Source: Halichoerus grypus | Lineage: Eukaryota > Chordata > Mammalia > Carnivora > Phocidae | Assembly (NCBI RefSeq): GCF_964656455.1 | Contig: NC_135724.1 | Location: 16,072,919-16,136,918 of the forward strand | Length of the DNA stretch: 64,000 nt | Direction of reading: 5' to 3' | In this document: positions 45,059 to 56,269 of the stretch, one piece after another | Layout of the letters: each line of letters opens with the position of its first letter | How positions within the stretch are numbered: position 1 is the first letter of the stretch | Translations under genes and position numbers: made by a program | The notes under the pieces: generated by a model | What the model was told of the DNA's origin: nothing | Databases searched by the model: none | What the model saw: only the letters and a program-made list of their open reading frames with translations

Positions 45059-45194
45059 GTTTCCTGCAGGTGGATAAGCCGTGGGCTAAAACGAGATGTG
45101 TGATTTCTTATCATGGATGGAAATTCCTGAGATTTCTATCTCTGCTGCTCTTTTCAGATATCTTAGAGGTCACGAGTAATTAGTCATTACCAAG

Positions 45195-45865
45195 TCCTTT
45201 TGAATCTGTCCTGGAAATGCCCCTCTCCCCTCCCTCCCTCCTGCCTTTTCCATTCCTCTAACCACAGGCTGTTAGTGGTCCTACTTCAAACTCCACATAC
45301 TTCTCACCTGGGCATTTACAATATGTTTACTAACCTTCTGTCCCTTAATCCATTTTACTGCCAGAATACTCTTCACAAACCAGATCTCATTAGGCTACTC
45401 CCGACTAATTAAGTCCCACTCTAACTTGGCATTGGATGTCACCCTTGACCTGGTCCACAATGACCTTTCCAAAGTTCAAAAGTAAGCAGCTTGCTGTCAC
45501 ACACACACTTTCACTGGGGGGCCATGTGCCTGCAATTCCCTCTGTCTGATGCCTCACGTATGTACCACCTTCATATCCAAATTCCATCAGTCCTAGAGAC
45601 TCAGCCCACGTGGCACCACCTCCAGGAACCTGGATCTTTCTCCTCTTCCCCACTCTTTAGCCTGATTTCTCCTTTAACCACCCACACTTCCAACCTCTAA
45701 GTTATGATCTTTTGTCCTCACATCCCAGCCCATCTACATTGTAAACATCCTGTGGCCATAGACCATGCTTTAATGCTTTGTGACTCTAGCTACCCCAAAG
45801 CATTGTCCCTATTATAAGCATCCAATTAATAATTGTTGATAGATCAATTAATGAACTTAGGTTGT
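45195..45865 (+). repeat. L2 (LINE-2) 3' end, sense
   Basis: The sequence follows L2 from 'acttcaaactccacatac' and 'cagatctcattaggctac' to 'cctgcaattccctctgtctg', 'ggcaccacctccaggaac', 'aaacatcctgtggccatag' and the end 'catccaattaataattgttg', corresponding to L2's 'gtgctcaataaatatttgttg'. Confidence 0.62.
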
Positions 45866-46169
45866 GTTTTATTCAATAAATATTATCTTAAATGTGCATT
45901 AAAAGCCTTTTATGCCTCTTATTAGTACTCTGTCTAGAATTGCCCATGAATTAATGAATTATTGGTGTAAGACAAAAAATATAAATGCAAGAGTTCAAAA
46001 TAACTTAGAGTAGCACAACAGTTTTTTTCTTTCCGCCTCAGTGAGTATAAAGTAAATCCTATCCAGATCTTTTCCTTCTGAGAAGAGGAGGAAAGGAGAA
46101 GCTCTAGAGATTAGACAAAGTGAAATTACTGTGGAAAACTCGAGTTTTATCAACTTAGATAATAAATTG

Positions 46170-46370
46170 CCTTAAAATTTCTATAGACAACATCTGGAAG
46201 ATTAACAGATTTGACTAACCTTTGCCATACAGAAGATTAGCATGTTTAAAATGCCGACTGAGAGAAATATTTACAGAATATGTAATGGGATAAAGGATTA
46301 ATATTCCCCAAATAGAACAAGTTTCTACAAATCAGAAGTTTAAAAATGGATGAAGGATTTTATCATCTGT
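46170..46370 (+). mobile_element. L1 fragment, sense, first half of a split copy
   Basis: 'aatgggataaaggattaata', 'gaacaagtttctacaaatc' and 'gtttaaaaatggatgaagg' match L1 ORF2 ('...aaaaatgggcaaagg'). The copy continues at 46851 beyond an LTR. Confidence 0.65.
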
Positions 46371-46850
46371 TGCTGTTGAACAAAGTACCCAAAATGCACT
46401 GGGTTGAGTCAACACCGATTTAGTATGCCTCATGGTTCTGCAATCTGGGGCTGGCTCAGCTGGGTGCTTCTCCTCCCTATGGTGTCCTTCGGGGCTGGAA
46501 TGTCCAAGGTGGCTTCTTCACTGGCATGTCTGGGGCCTCAGCTGGGGTGAGTAGAATAGCCAGGCATCTCTTTCTCCATGAGGTCCTTCTTGCAAGGAAG
46601 CTGGACCTTTATGTGATGACTTAGGGTTCTAAGAGTGAGCTTTCCAAAGGGAACAGCCCCACTGCATAAACATTTCTCAACAAGCCTCTGTTTGGGTCAT
46701 GCTTGCTCATAACATTTTGATCAGAGCAAGTCACTTGGCCAAGTCCAGTGCTAGCATAGGTGGTGATAACGTGAGAGCATGAACATGAGGTATGATTCAC
46801 TATAGAACACCAGTGTAACAGCCTACTACCTATATGACAGGCCATTCACT
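46371..46850 (-). mobile_element. MLT1-type LTR, antisense, inserted in an L1
   Basis: Reversed MLT1 landmarks are 'ttgctgttgaacaaagtacc', 'catggttctgcaatctggg', 'atgtctggggcctcagctg', 'agggttctaagagtgagc' and 'gatcagagcaagtcacttgg'. Its edges coincide with the break in the L1, so the LTR entered after the L1. Confidence 0.7.
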
Positions 46851-47480
46851 AAAGAAATAGGAATGTGAGTAATAAACATGAAAAATGCACAATTTTGTTA
46901 GCAGTCGAGGTAACGCAAATGAAAATGCTTACAGGCTGTTTTCACCAAGAAATTGACAAATCTGAAGTTATCTAGTGTTAATAAGCTTGTGGGAGAATCT
47001 TCTACATTTGGGTTGGGGTATAAATTAGTGTGGCCCTTTTAAAAGGTTATTCGGCAGGGTGTATCAAAATGTAAAATGTGCATGACTCAGCACATTCCCC
47101 TTCTACATGTTAAAATACTTCTATGAGTAAAAATATTTCTGTAAGTTCCCCCAGAATATTATAGAGGGATGTTTATATATCATTACTTCTAATGGCAATG
47201 AACTAGAACATAAGAGCCTATTAGAGAATGTGTGAATTGTAATCTATATTATGGAATATCCAGCAGCCTTATTAAGTTAATTAAGTGTATGCTGATGGAG
47301 AATGATATCCAGTTACATAGTTGAGTAGAAAAATAGGCATTGTGTGTCACCATTTTCATGAAAACAAAATTTGGGGTAAATACATACCAGAGGGAGAAAA
47401 GGGTCTGGAGTGAGGAATCGAATTGGGTTGGGGAGTGTATTTTTACTTTTCAGTTTTGTATTAACTTCTGATTATTTGGA
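46851..47480 (+). mobile_element. L1 3' end, sense, second half of a split copy
   Basis: 'taataaacatgaaaaatgc', 'cgcaaatgaaaatgcttac', 'tggggtataaattagtgtgg', 'aattgtaatctatattatgg' and 'acataccagagggagaaaa' follow the L1/HAL1 3' region. Confidence 0.65.
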
Positions 47481-47549
47481 ATCTTTTCTGATGAGTACTC
47501 ATTGCTCTCATGTGGGGAAAAGTGGAGGCTCCCTTAAGACATGCATGTC

Positions 47550-47583
47550 TATATATATATATACACACACACACATATACACA
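47550..47583. repeat. (TA)n(CA)n microsatellite
   Basis: 'tatatatatatata' is followed by 'cacacacacacata'. Confidence 0.92.
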
Positions 47584-47607
47584 TGCAGATGTGCATAAAG
47601 GTACAGT

Positions 47608-47814
47608 ATAAGATGGAAGAGAAAGGGCGCCTGGGTGGCTCAGTCGGTTAAGCGTCTGCCTTTGGCTCAGGTCATGATCCCAGGGTCCTGGGGTCAAGTC
47701 CTGCATCGGGCTCCTTGCTCAGCGGGAGCCTGCTTCTCCCTCTGCCTGCCGCTCCCCCTGCTTGTGCTCACTCGCTCTGACAAAATCTTTTAAAAAAATA
47801 AGATGCAGGAGAAA
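47608..47814 (+). mobile_element. CAN-SINE with 17-bp duplication
   Basis: The body (47625-47797) runs from 'gggcgcctgggtggctcag' to 'gacaaaatcttttaaaaaa'. Flanks are 'ataagatggaagagaaa' (47608-47624) and 'ataagatgcaggagaaa' (47798-47814), with two mismatches. The 'aaataaataaa' of the usual tail is shortened. Confidence 0.96.
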
Positions 47815-48070
47815 TTTCCTTGGATGCCTGAAGCTGTGTAGAGCCTCTCTCGACCTCTTGTTCTCTTCAGGGCCCTCCAGTTTATTCTCTCTTCTGGAAA
47901 AATAGAGGTCTGTGAGTCCCTTATAATTCTTAATAAGAGGCATATTTTTTAAGGTTTAATTTTAAGCTTTTTAAACTGATATTAACAAAAAATACATAAA
48001 TTTTGGGTTTTTTTTTTTTTTTTTTCCAGTGTCTGGAACCAAACTTCCTAATAGGAATGAGGGGTTGTTA

Positions 48071-48290
48071 GAAAATGTGACTCAGGGCGCCTGGGTGGCT
48101 CAGTTGGTTAAGCGACTGCCTTCAGCTCAGGTCATGATCCTGGAGTCCCTGGAATCGAGTCCCACATCGGGCTCCCTGCTCGGCGGGGAGTCTGCTTCTC
48201 CCTCTGACCCTCCCCCCTCTCATGTGCTCTCTCTCTCTCTCATTCTCTCTTTCTCTCAAATATTTAAAAAAAAAAGAAAATGTGACTCAG
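48071..48290 (+). mobile_element. CAN-SINE with exact 15-bp duplication
   Basis: The body (48086-48275) is close to consensus, with 'tcctggagtccctggaatcg' and 'cagcggggagtctgc'-type words plus a (CT)n block. 'gaaaatgtgactcag' is exact at 48071-48085 and 48276-48290. Confidence 0.97.
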
Positions 48291-51000
48291 TGTACCCGTT
48301 CTGTTAGATGTCCAGTGCAGCGTAAACTACTCACGGCATCTTCTGACACCAATGTGAAATGGGTACAATTCACCCCCGGGCTGCTTCATGGAAGGTGTGA
48401 TGGACAAATAGACCCTTCCATTAATGTCCGAACTCACTGCTGGGGTAATAAATCAGAGCTGGCATCTGTTGTGTGCATTTCCTCCTCCTGGTACCTGAAC
48501 AGATCCCCGCCGCCTTTCTCCCCTCTTTCTCTCTTAGCTTCCTCTCCTTAGCAAGGAAAAGAACAATGCCGCTGGCTTCCATGCTGTGAAGCTCTTTAAG
48601 CCACACGAGTGGAAGAGAACGCAGCCCGGAGGAAGCCTTGTTTCTCCCAGTTCAGAGCTGCTGCAAGGTCAGGCGTGTGTGAGACCCAAGACAAAGCCTC
48701 ATTTAATTTGACGAGATCATTTGCAAGATGATATCAAATCTGGCAGTTTTTGCAAGGGTAAAGCAATGGCGTAGAAATACACTGAGAGCTTTTATTTCGT
48801 AACAGGGGTTCATTTCCTTAAAATTTAACAATAAAAAGCATCTGAAGGTAGCATGTTTAACAGACAAATATGTTTAGGACTATTACATCTTGGTTTATAG
48901 TTACATGAAGGGGGAATCCATTAAGTCTCAAGAAAGACCAAAGGTAGCTAGCACCAGACAATCATTTACACTTCTTTCCAGCATTTAGGAAAAACACCCA
49001 GTATATCACTGGTACAATTTATTAAAGTAGCTCTTTCTGTTATGCCTTGGTCAGCTGTTTATATATTATCTTGATTGTGCCAGGTATTTTATACATTTAG
49101 TTTTTGAATGTTATACAATGTAAATATTTAAATAGAGCATGCAATGTGTTATTTTCTAGGAGTATTTTTATAATGAAAAAAAAAAAAAGTGCTCCTTCCA
49201 GAATATCTGTTCCATTTCCAATGTTTTGCAGGACAGGTGACGCTCATTGAAACACAAACTGAGAATCCCAGAACTATGAGAAATCTGAACTTGCTTTTAG
49301 ATTCTCACATATAGGTTTCATGGATAGAATCTTTGTACTATCCAGTCTTAGGTAAAAATGATGGTTAAGGTTTTTTTTTTTTTTTAAGATATGGTGCCTA
49401 ACTTATCTGAAAATCATATATGCATAACGAAACTGTTTCCTTCTTACAACCTAAAATATTTGCCATAGAAAAAATTAAGTCTTTGGGTGGAAAATAAAAA
49501 AACTTTATTGCATCTTTCTTGTAAGACTCCCTAAATAATGTTTGTTGAATGATGGCACAGAGTTCTAGATTCTGTAGCAGGGTTCCTCCAGGTGTGATCC
49601 ACAGGCTCTAGAGGAGAGAGAAGAACTTGTGCCAGGATCCCAGTATTTCCCCCACACTGAGTCAAGGACAGGGTCCTGGCCCCTGTGTTTTAAATACTCC
49701 CCAGGTAGTTTTTAATGTATAGTGAAGTATGAAATGTTTAGAATTGAGCTAGAAAAGTCTAGGACTTCCTGAGAAGGAAGCCAAAATTCTGAGGAGGATT
49801 CTAATTATGCTTGTTGGCTTCTTCCATAAAAAAATTTAGAAGAACTTTTCAAAAAGAGGGAAGAGGTCACTTCTGGGTGGCCTGGGTTTGGCTGGATCTT
49901 GGAGGAATCCGTCTTCCTCCCTGGTGGGGTTCAAGAGGTTAGCAGGGATTGAGAAGCCAACTGTGGCCAAGAAGAGAGGGACGCTGATGGGTCAGAGCTT
50001 CGGAGGAGGTTCAGTTACATGGGGCACTTCCATAGTGGCCCTTGAGGGCCCCAGGAGGAGAGAGAGCCAGAATTTCTGCCCGAGGGGAAGAAGGGATGTG
50101 TGGTCGGGGATGCTTCGCCACTCCAAAGCACTCTTCGGTTCTGCCTTTCTTGGACTCTCTTGGCCAAGACACTTTACAGAAGTGCTACTAGTTTCCCAGC
50201 AATATTACATAAATTTTTAAAAACAGTGCTTGCCTCTTTTAGTGTATTGCACTTTTGAGATGACCACTAGCTCAAGAACATTAAGAATGACTTATCAGTC
50301 CATTAAAGTGATAGTATCTCTCCTGATTCTTTATGGTATTCTTTTTAAACATATATATGTATAAAATTTTTAAAAATCTATCGTTTTCAGTTTATGCAAT
50401 TTCTCTATAGTGCTTTCGGTTTGTATTGAGAGTTCTGTCTTTGTATGAGAACTAATAATTTATCATGTTACATGAACAACTTGTTCATAGACATTCTAGA
50501 ATCTCATGTTTGGAGAGGTTGTTAGACCTCGTACCGTACAAATAGCCCCTAAATTCTTCCAGGCTTTCAGTAGGAGCACATACAAGATACTGTTCAGCAA
50601 CAGGGGATGCAGAATTCGCCAAGAAAGTATAATTCTCTTAGAGACCACTCTAGTTTAAGAAGTAATTTTTTAACTGACCAGATATCGGTCTCCTGGTATC
50701 TTGACTCTTTCATTCTGGCCTTGCTTGGTGAGAAGAGCTGGAAGAAGTCCAAGGTCTTCTCCGTCACATCCCTCACCTGTTGAATACAGTGGGTGTATCA
50801 TCCTGTGTCTTCCCTCTCAATGTGCTTTTCTTTCATCGCTTCCTCCCATGGCCACTCACTCCACCTGCTGATCTCTGTTGGATGGCCCAGTTACGAGTGA
50901 CCCTTAAATATGGACACCTGGGCCTGAACTCTGTCCTTTAGTCTGAACAACAGCATTCAGCAGGACTTTCTGGATACCATATGTCTGGAAGCCTTATCTT
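48291..51000. other. Unassigned stretch, mostly unique
   Basis: No gene is recognised. The segment 48660-48900 ('atttaatttgacgagatc', 'gcaagatgatatcaaatc') is non-repetitive and AT-rich and could be conserved non-coding DNA. A possible antisense MER5-type hAT relic lies at about 49572-49712 ('tcctccaggtgtgatccac', 'aaatactccccaggtag'). T run at 49372-49385. Confidence 0.45.
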
Positions 51001-51002
51001 TT

Positions 51003-51512
51003 TCCCCCACTTTTATCGAGATATAATTGAGGTATAGCATTGTACAAGTTTAAGGTATATAACATAATGATTCGATGTATGTATGTATTGAGAAATGATT
51101 ATCACAGTAAGTTAATGTCTATTGCCTCACCTAGTTATAAATTATTTTTTTCTTGTGATGAGAGCTTTTAAGATCTAGTTTCTTCAGAACTTTCAAATAC
51201 ACCATACAGTATTTAACTCTAGTCACTATGCAGTATGTTATATCCCTAGAATTTGTCTTAACTGGAATTTTGTCCTTTTTGACTACCTTCTCCCAATTCC
51301 CACCCGACCTCAGCCCCTGCCTCTGGCAACCACTGATCTGATCTGTTGCTATGAGTTTGAGTTGTTGTTTTTTTTTTAGATTCCACATATAAGTGGATCA
51401 TACAGGATTTGTCTTTTTAGGTCTTATTCCACTTAGCATAATGTCCTCCAGGTCCATCATGTTGTTGCAAATGGCAGGATTTCCTCCTCTTATAGCTGAA
51501 TAGTATCCTCAC
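51003..51512 (-). mobile_element. L1 3' UTR and ORF2 end, antisense
   Basis: Reversed L1: 'cttttatcgagatataattg', 'gtacaagtttaaggtatata', 'tcttgtgatgagagctttt', 'ctctggcaaccactgatctg', 'ttccacttagcataatgtcc' and 'cctcttatagctgaatagta'. Confidence 0.82.
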
Positions 51513-51919
51513 CTCTTAATAGCAGCTGTATCATAGAGCAACCCACATTTAACTTCTGGTTAACTAAGAAACCCTTTTGCAGATTGACTGTTCTTAAGCC
51601 CCTTCTTTCCCATTCTCACCTTCTGAAATTGGTTTTTAGAATTTTTTATACTTACTATCTTATTAGAGCTGGCTTATTCTTTACAGCCTGTTGATCCTTT
51701 GGGGTCCTGCCTCAGCTCATGAATGGTGGAGAGAAAGTAGACGTGTCACTAGAACACAGGATTAAGTCCCAATTTTGTCCATCAGCTGAATTCATATCCT
51801 CCCTTGTAAAACAACGAAGATGGTAGTGATACCCACTTAACCAAGTGTTGTAAAGCCTAGATTATTTAACAGGTGGTTTACTGAGAGGCAGAGCACACAA
51901 AATGGATATGAAAATATAT

Positions 51920-52330
51920 TTAGAGAGAGAAATACTATGGAAAATTTTATATTCTGCATTTGCTATCCTTCCCATTTTCAGGTCACCTACATATTTAAGC
52001 AAGTTTTTGTCAAAATTCTTATCCAAGTCGTTAATAAGTATGTAGAACAATTCCAGGCCAAGGGTAGCTACCAATCCATTGGTCTTCTTTAGAACAGTTG
52101 ACTTAGTAGTACCTTCCATCCACAGTACGTTTTTCCAGCTTGACCTCAATGAGATTATAAGAGATTGTTAAATATCTTGTTGAAATCCAGATATGTCCAT
52201 TGCATGTGCTTCCCCTTGCCCTTCTCCAGAAAAGTAATGAGAATATTTGAAAGCACATATACTTAGTAAATCCATCTTGATTCCAAATGATCCCTACATC
52301 CCTCTTATTATTGCAAAGTTTCATTTAAAT
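51920..52330 (-). mobile_element. CR1/L3 LINE remnant with reverse-transcriptase motif
   Basis: On the minus strand the frame at 51862-52149 reads LELFYILINDLDKNF..LLKYVGDLKMGR, which aligns to the CR1-clade segment 'LGPxLFxIxINDL...KFADDTKxGR'. The catalytic Y/F-x-D-D box is here YVGD, so one aspartate is lost. The adjoining frame (52103-52324) corresponds to the preceding 'F-DKVSH-IL' part, with a frameshift between. CR1/L3 elements stopped moving long before placental radiation, so this is a very old copy that is unusually readable. Confidence 0.72.
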
Positions 52331-52574
52331 TAATCTGGAATTTTGCCTGTGGTTTTTCATATAGTTATGGACATCATCATCTCCTTATTTTTGGCTTCTA
52401 GTCATCACATTTTTCATGATTTTCTTTTCTGACTTTTAAAGAATACTGAACAGGATTTAAGTGAATAAATTTTCAAGATTGATTAGTAGACATCATACAG
52501 ATAAACAGTGGGGGAAAAAAAGATGGGTTCTTTACAAAGTTACCCTATATGTATAAATTGTACCATGTCCTTAA

Positions 52575-52725
52575 GCAACCCTGAGAAATGGGTCAGATAT
52601 TAGTCTCATGTGTAATGAGGAACAGTCTCAAAGAACTTTAATGAGTTGTTCAAGATTGCCATGTCCGTAGGGATCTTGTAAAGATTCAAATGTGATTCTT
52701 TGGACTCCAAATCCAGTGCTTCAAG
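52575..52725 (-). repeat. MIR fragment, antisense
   Basis: 'agtctcatgtgtaatgagga', 'aatgagttgttcaagattg' and 'ggactccaaatccagtgct' follow reversed MIR. Confidence 0.5.
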
Positions 52726-52798
52726 GGAAGAGGTGACTAGCCTGTCTTTGATTTGTTATTTTTCTAGCAACACCATTCCTTAATTTCTATCATGATTG

Positions 52799-53013
52799 TT
52801 CTAGAACAGGAGTCTGTGAACCTTTTCTGCAAAGAACCAGATATTAAATACTTTAGGCTTTATGGGCCTTGTGGTCTGTCACAACTACTTAATTCTGCTC
52901 TTGTAGCATGAAAGAAGCCATAGACAATACGTAAATAAAGGGTGTGGCTATGTCCCAATAAAACTTTATTTACAAAAACAAAGGGCCATTGTTTGCTGAT
53001 ACCTCTTTTAGAA
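52799..53013 (+). mobile_element. hAT-type DNA transposon with 8-bp duplication
   Basis: The body (52807-53005) reads 'caggagtctgtgaacc', 'ctgcaaagaaccagatatt', 'ctttaggctttatgggcc', 'aagccatagacaatacgt' and 'ataaaactttatttacaaaa', the same family as 40101-40313. 'ttctagaa' (52799-52806) and 'ttttagaa' (53006-53013) are the 8-bp duplication typical of hAT elements, with one mismatch. Confidence 0.85.
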
Positions 53014-53014
53014 C

Positions 53015-53929
53015 TTGAATTCATTTAGAAATAAAACGTCACAACATAGATTGGGTTTATTTTTGAAAGTAGTTATGTTAGGAAAATTGATTATCTTGAC
53101 ACTTTAACCTAAACCACTACAGTTTGAAACTCTAAGAAGTCAAAAAGGAACCTCCATTACCACCCACCTAATACCAGGGTTGGCCGGAATCCAAATATAA
53201 CATGGCCAAATTGGCAGTCAACTTCACTGGAACGTTATTTGACCCTGAATTATTCCAATACATTTACAAATTGTACTGCCTTTCTGGATCCTGTATATAA
53301 TTTTCTCAGATAATGGATAAAGATTGAGCTGTGGCCTCCTTTGGATTAGAGACAATATGAAGAACACAAAAATGCAAGACAAATAACGTTTAGCTACCTT
53401 CCTCTATGGAGGAAATGTTAAGGAGTGCTTATAGTAAGTTTATCAATTTCTCAAAGATAGCAGCAAGGGATTAAGTATACATTAATTGTTTATAAATTCC
53501 CATTCCGTTATTCATCATGGGAAATGAGAGGACTATCTAAAATTTCAGAATTTTATGGACTCAAGATTATGCATTGATCTTCAAAGTAAACCAAGTGCCT
53601 CAAAGAGGATTCTGGAGGTGGGGAGTGAGGCATGACCCCTCGGGAGAATTTACCAAACAGAATTCCCCATGGTGCAAGGGCATGTAGAATTTGAAAAAGC
53701 CTGTTGATTATTACAAAATAATCTTTCAAAAACAAAAAACTATAGAAGTAAAATTAATAGAACTCCCAGTTTGGTATAACATGATTTAAAAGCTGAAAAT
53801 CATGTTATTTTACTATTATGTGGGTTTTAAAGCAAATCTGGTGATACAACCTTTGGGAGAAACTTCAGGGAATTTCTCGTTTTAGTTTCCAAACTGCTGA
53901 ATGGAAGTGTAGAGATTTTGAGGAACCAG
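53015..53929. other. Unassigned AT-rich stretch
   Basis: I recognise no gene and no repeat. Confidence 0.5.
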
Positions 53930-53930
53930 A

Positions 53931-54135
53931 AGATATAGTCAGGGGACGCCTGGGTGGCTCAGTCGGTTAAGCTTCTGCCTTTGGTTCAGGTCATGATCCT
54001 GGAGTCCCATGTGCTCAGCAGGAAATCCACTACTTCCTCTCCCTCTGCCAACCCACCCCCCGCCCCATCCAAGCTCACACACCCGTGCTCACTCTCAAAA
54101 AATAAACTCTTAAAAAAAAAAAAAGATACAGTCAG
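53931..54135 (+). mobile_element. CAN-SINE with internal deletion and 12-bp duplication
   Basis: The body (53943-54123) has the usual head but jumps from 'atcctggagtccc' to 'atgtgctcagcaggaaatcc', so the B-box segment is missing and internal Pol III promotion should be lost. 'agatatagtcag' (53931-53942) and 'agatacagtcag' (54124-54135) flank it. Confidence 0.94.
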
Positions 54136-54168
54136 ATTCATGTAGCTCTGAAGAATTAGGATAATATT

Positions 54169-54390
54169 AAAGCAAATAGGTTTTTTGTTTTTTTTTTTTT
54201 AGATTTTATTTATCTGACAGAGACATAGCGAGAGAGGGAACACAAGCAGGGCGAGAGGGAAAGGGAGAATCAGGCTTCCCGCGGAGCAGGGAGCCCGATG
54301 TGGGGCTCGATCCCAGGACCCTGGGACCATGACCTGAGCCAAAGGCAGACGCTTAACGACTGAGCCACCCAGGTGCCCCAATGCAAATAG
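54169..54390 (-). mobile_element. CAN-SINE, antisense, with 11-bp duplication
   Basis: The reversed body (54180-54379) goes from a T-rich tail to 'gagccacccaggtgcccc'. 'aaagcaaatag' (54169-54179) and 'aatgcaaatag' (54380-54390) flank it. It faces the plus-strand SINE 56 bases to its left, tail to tail. Confidence 0.95.
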
Positions 54391-54424
54391 CTTTGTGCCT
54401 TGTCTGAATGTCACTAGTTCTAGA

Positions 54425-54960
54425 CCTTATATTAGTTGCTGCATAACAAAACCCCAAACTCAGCAGCTTAATACATGCTTATTGTCTTAGAGTTTCTGTT
54501 GGTGGGTTACTCAAGCACTGCTGAGCTGGGTTCTTTCTTTTATCACCTCTCACAGGCTATAATAAAACATCAGTGGACTGTGGTCTGTTTGAAGTTCAAC
54601 TGGGAAAGAATTTGCTCCCAAGATCACGTGGTTGGTAGCAGGATGTGGTTACTCGTGGGATATTGGATGGAGGGCCTCAGTTCTTCACTGGCTGTTGGCC
54701 AGAGGCCATCCTCCATTCCTTGCAAATGGGCCTCTTTGGTGTGCTTCATCAAGCATACAAACCAAGGAGGCATTAGAGAGAGCCAGCAGTCCTTCATAAC
54801 CCAACCAGAGGGGACATCCTATCACCTTTGCCTTATCTATTGGTTAGAAACAAGTCACTACATTCAGCCAACCCACAAGGGGAGGGGATGACAAAAGAGA
54901 TAAATGCCAGGAGACAGGTATCATTGGGGTCATTGTAGAAGTCTGCTCAGACTCCTAATT
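54425..54960. repeat. Ancient LTR-like mammalian repeat, family not assigned
   Basis: The phrases 'gttgctgcataacaaaacc', 'ggctgttggccagaggcc', 'ttggttagaaacaagtcac' and 'ccacaaggggaggggatg' recur together in mammalian genomes as one old repeat. The 138-codon plus frame over it is coincidental. Confidence 0.5.
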
Positions 54961-54964
54961 TCTT

Positions 54965-55655
54965 TCCTGACAGGCCAGTCTAGTCCTTGAATAGAGAGAG
55001 CCTGTGTCACTAGTCTCTATACCATGTGATTTACTTTTGGTTGTTTTCTCTTGTTCCTCCATGTTAGGCATTGATCTTCAAGATGTCATGGGTAGCACCT
55101 TTGGCTAGTAGTTCCCATAATTAAGAACAAATATTTCAATACCCTTAAATTATCCTTTTGAGAATTTGTGTTACTTAATATGATAACCAAGAAGACATCT
55201 ATATTCTATAGAGGGAAGGCAGGGGTGATGTTTGAGAGATGTCCACTGAAATATTTTTTTAGCGTTCCTTTTTGAAAGTATCTCAATAATAGATACAAGC
55301 CTGTTTGTGATTATGTTTAATGGATTTAAGTTGTACTGAAAAATAATGGCTTTATCAGAGAGATTTATGGATGGAAATGAAGAGAAAACAAATATGCATG
55401 TATATTTTGGCAACTGAAGATGAACATTGCTCTAAAGTTCTTTGAAATTATCTGAAATTTACCATGGAGTTTTTTAGAATGAACTCATCCATTTCATAGC
55501 TTTTACTCTATTCTGTACTATATTAAAATGTGCTCATATCATTCTTAGCATCCTTGCTGTATGGGACCATAAATCTTTAGATGTATTATCTATAAGACAT
55601 ACTGAATGAAAAGATGTTTTGTTAGATATCACCTTGTCTTGCACATGTAGCTTAT
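54965..55655. other. Unassigned AT-rich stretch
   Basis: No gene or recognised repeat. Confidence 0.5.
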
Positions 55656-55657
55656 TT

Positions 55658-56073
55658 ATAACCATATTCATTTATTTTTTTAAAGATTTTTTTTTAAAGA
55701 TGTTATTTATTTGACAGAGTTACAGCAAGAGAGCGAAAACAAGCAGGGGGAGAGGGAGAAGCAGGCTTCCCACGGAGCAGGGAGCCCGATGTGGGGCTCG
55801 ATCCCAGGACCCTGGGACTGTGACCTGAGCCGAAGGCAGACATTTAACGACTGAGCCACTCAGGTGCCCCTATTTTTCTAAAGATTTATTTAGAGAGTGC
55901 CTGCACATGAGAGTGGGGGGAGGGGCAGATAGCGAGAAGCAGACTCCCCGCTGAGCATGGAGACTGACAGGAGGCTGATCCTATGACCCTGAGATCATGA
56001 CATGAGCTGAAATCAAGAGTCAGATGCTCAACCAACTGAGCCACCCAGGTGCCCCTATAACCATATTCATTTA
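55658..56073 (-). mobile_element. Older antisense CAN-SINE with exact 17-bp duplication (outer element of a pair)
   Basis: The older copy's body is at 55871-56056 ('gcagactccccgctgagc', 'accctgagatcatgacatg', 'gagccacccaggtgcccc'). The duplication 'ataaccatattcattta' is exact at 55658-55674 and 56057-56073, enclosing both this copy and the younger one at about 55690-55870. Confidence 0.93.
55690..55870 (-). mobile_element. Younger antisense CAN-SINE inserted in the tail of the older one
   Basis: Reversed body 'atgttatttatttgacagag', 'gaagcaggcttcccacgg', 'gatgtggggctcgatccc' and 'gagccactcaggtgcccc'. 'atttttttaaagattt' (about 55674) and 'atttttctaaagattt' (55871) are its own duplication, taken from the older SINE's tail. 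Confidence 0.92.
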
Positions 56074-56085
56074 GAAATACATATT

Positions 56086-56265
56086 GGATTTACTGTGTTC
56101 CATGTACTCTTCAAGGTGTTTTAAAGTGGCTCATTTAGTGCCCATAATACCCCTATAAAGTAAGCACTAATATCATCTCCATTTTCTGGGTGGGGAAAGT
56201 GCCATCGAAGAGATTTAGTGACTTGCCCTATGACACATAGGAAGGGGTGGAGTTGTGAATCAGAT
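56086..56265 (-). repeat. MIR, antisense
   Basis: 'tgttccatgtactcttcaag', 'gcccataatacccctataa', 'atctccattttctgggtgg', 'gtgacttgccctatgacac' and 'gagttgtgaatcagatcc' follow reversed MIR. Confidence 0.65.
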
Positions 56266-56269
56266 CCCG

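Noticed and set aside
46225..46245. 'agaagattagcatg' resembling U6 snRNA
   Set aside because: The rest of U6 is absent and the stretch belongs to L1.
54475..54891. 138-codon plus frame
   Set aside because: It lies wholly in an ancient interspersed repeat.
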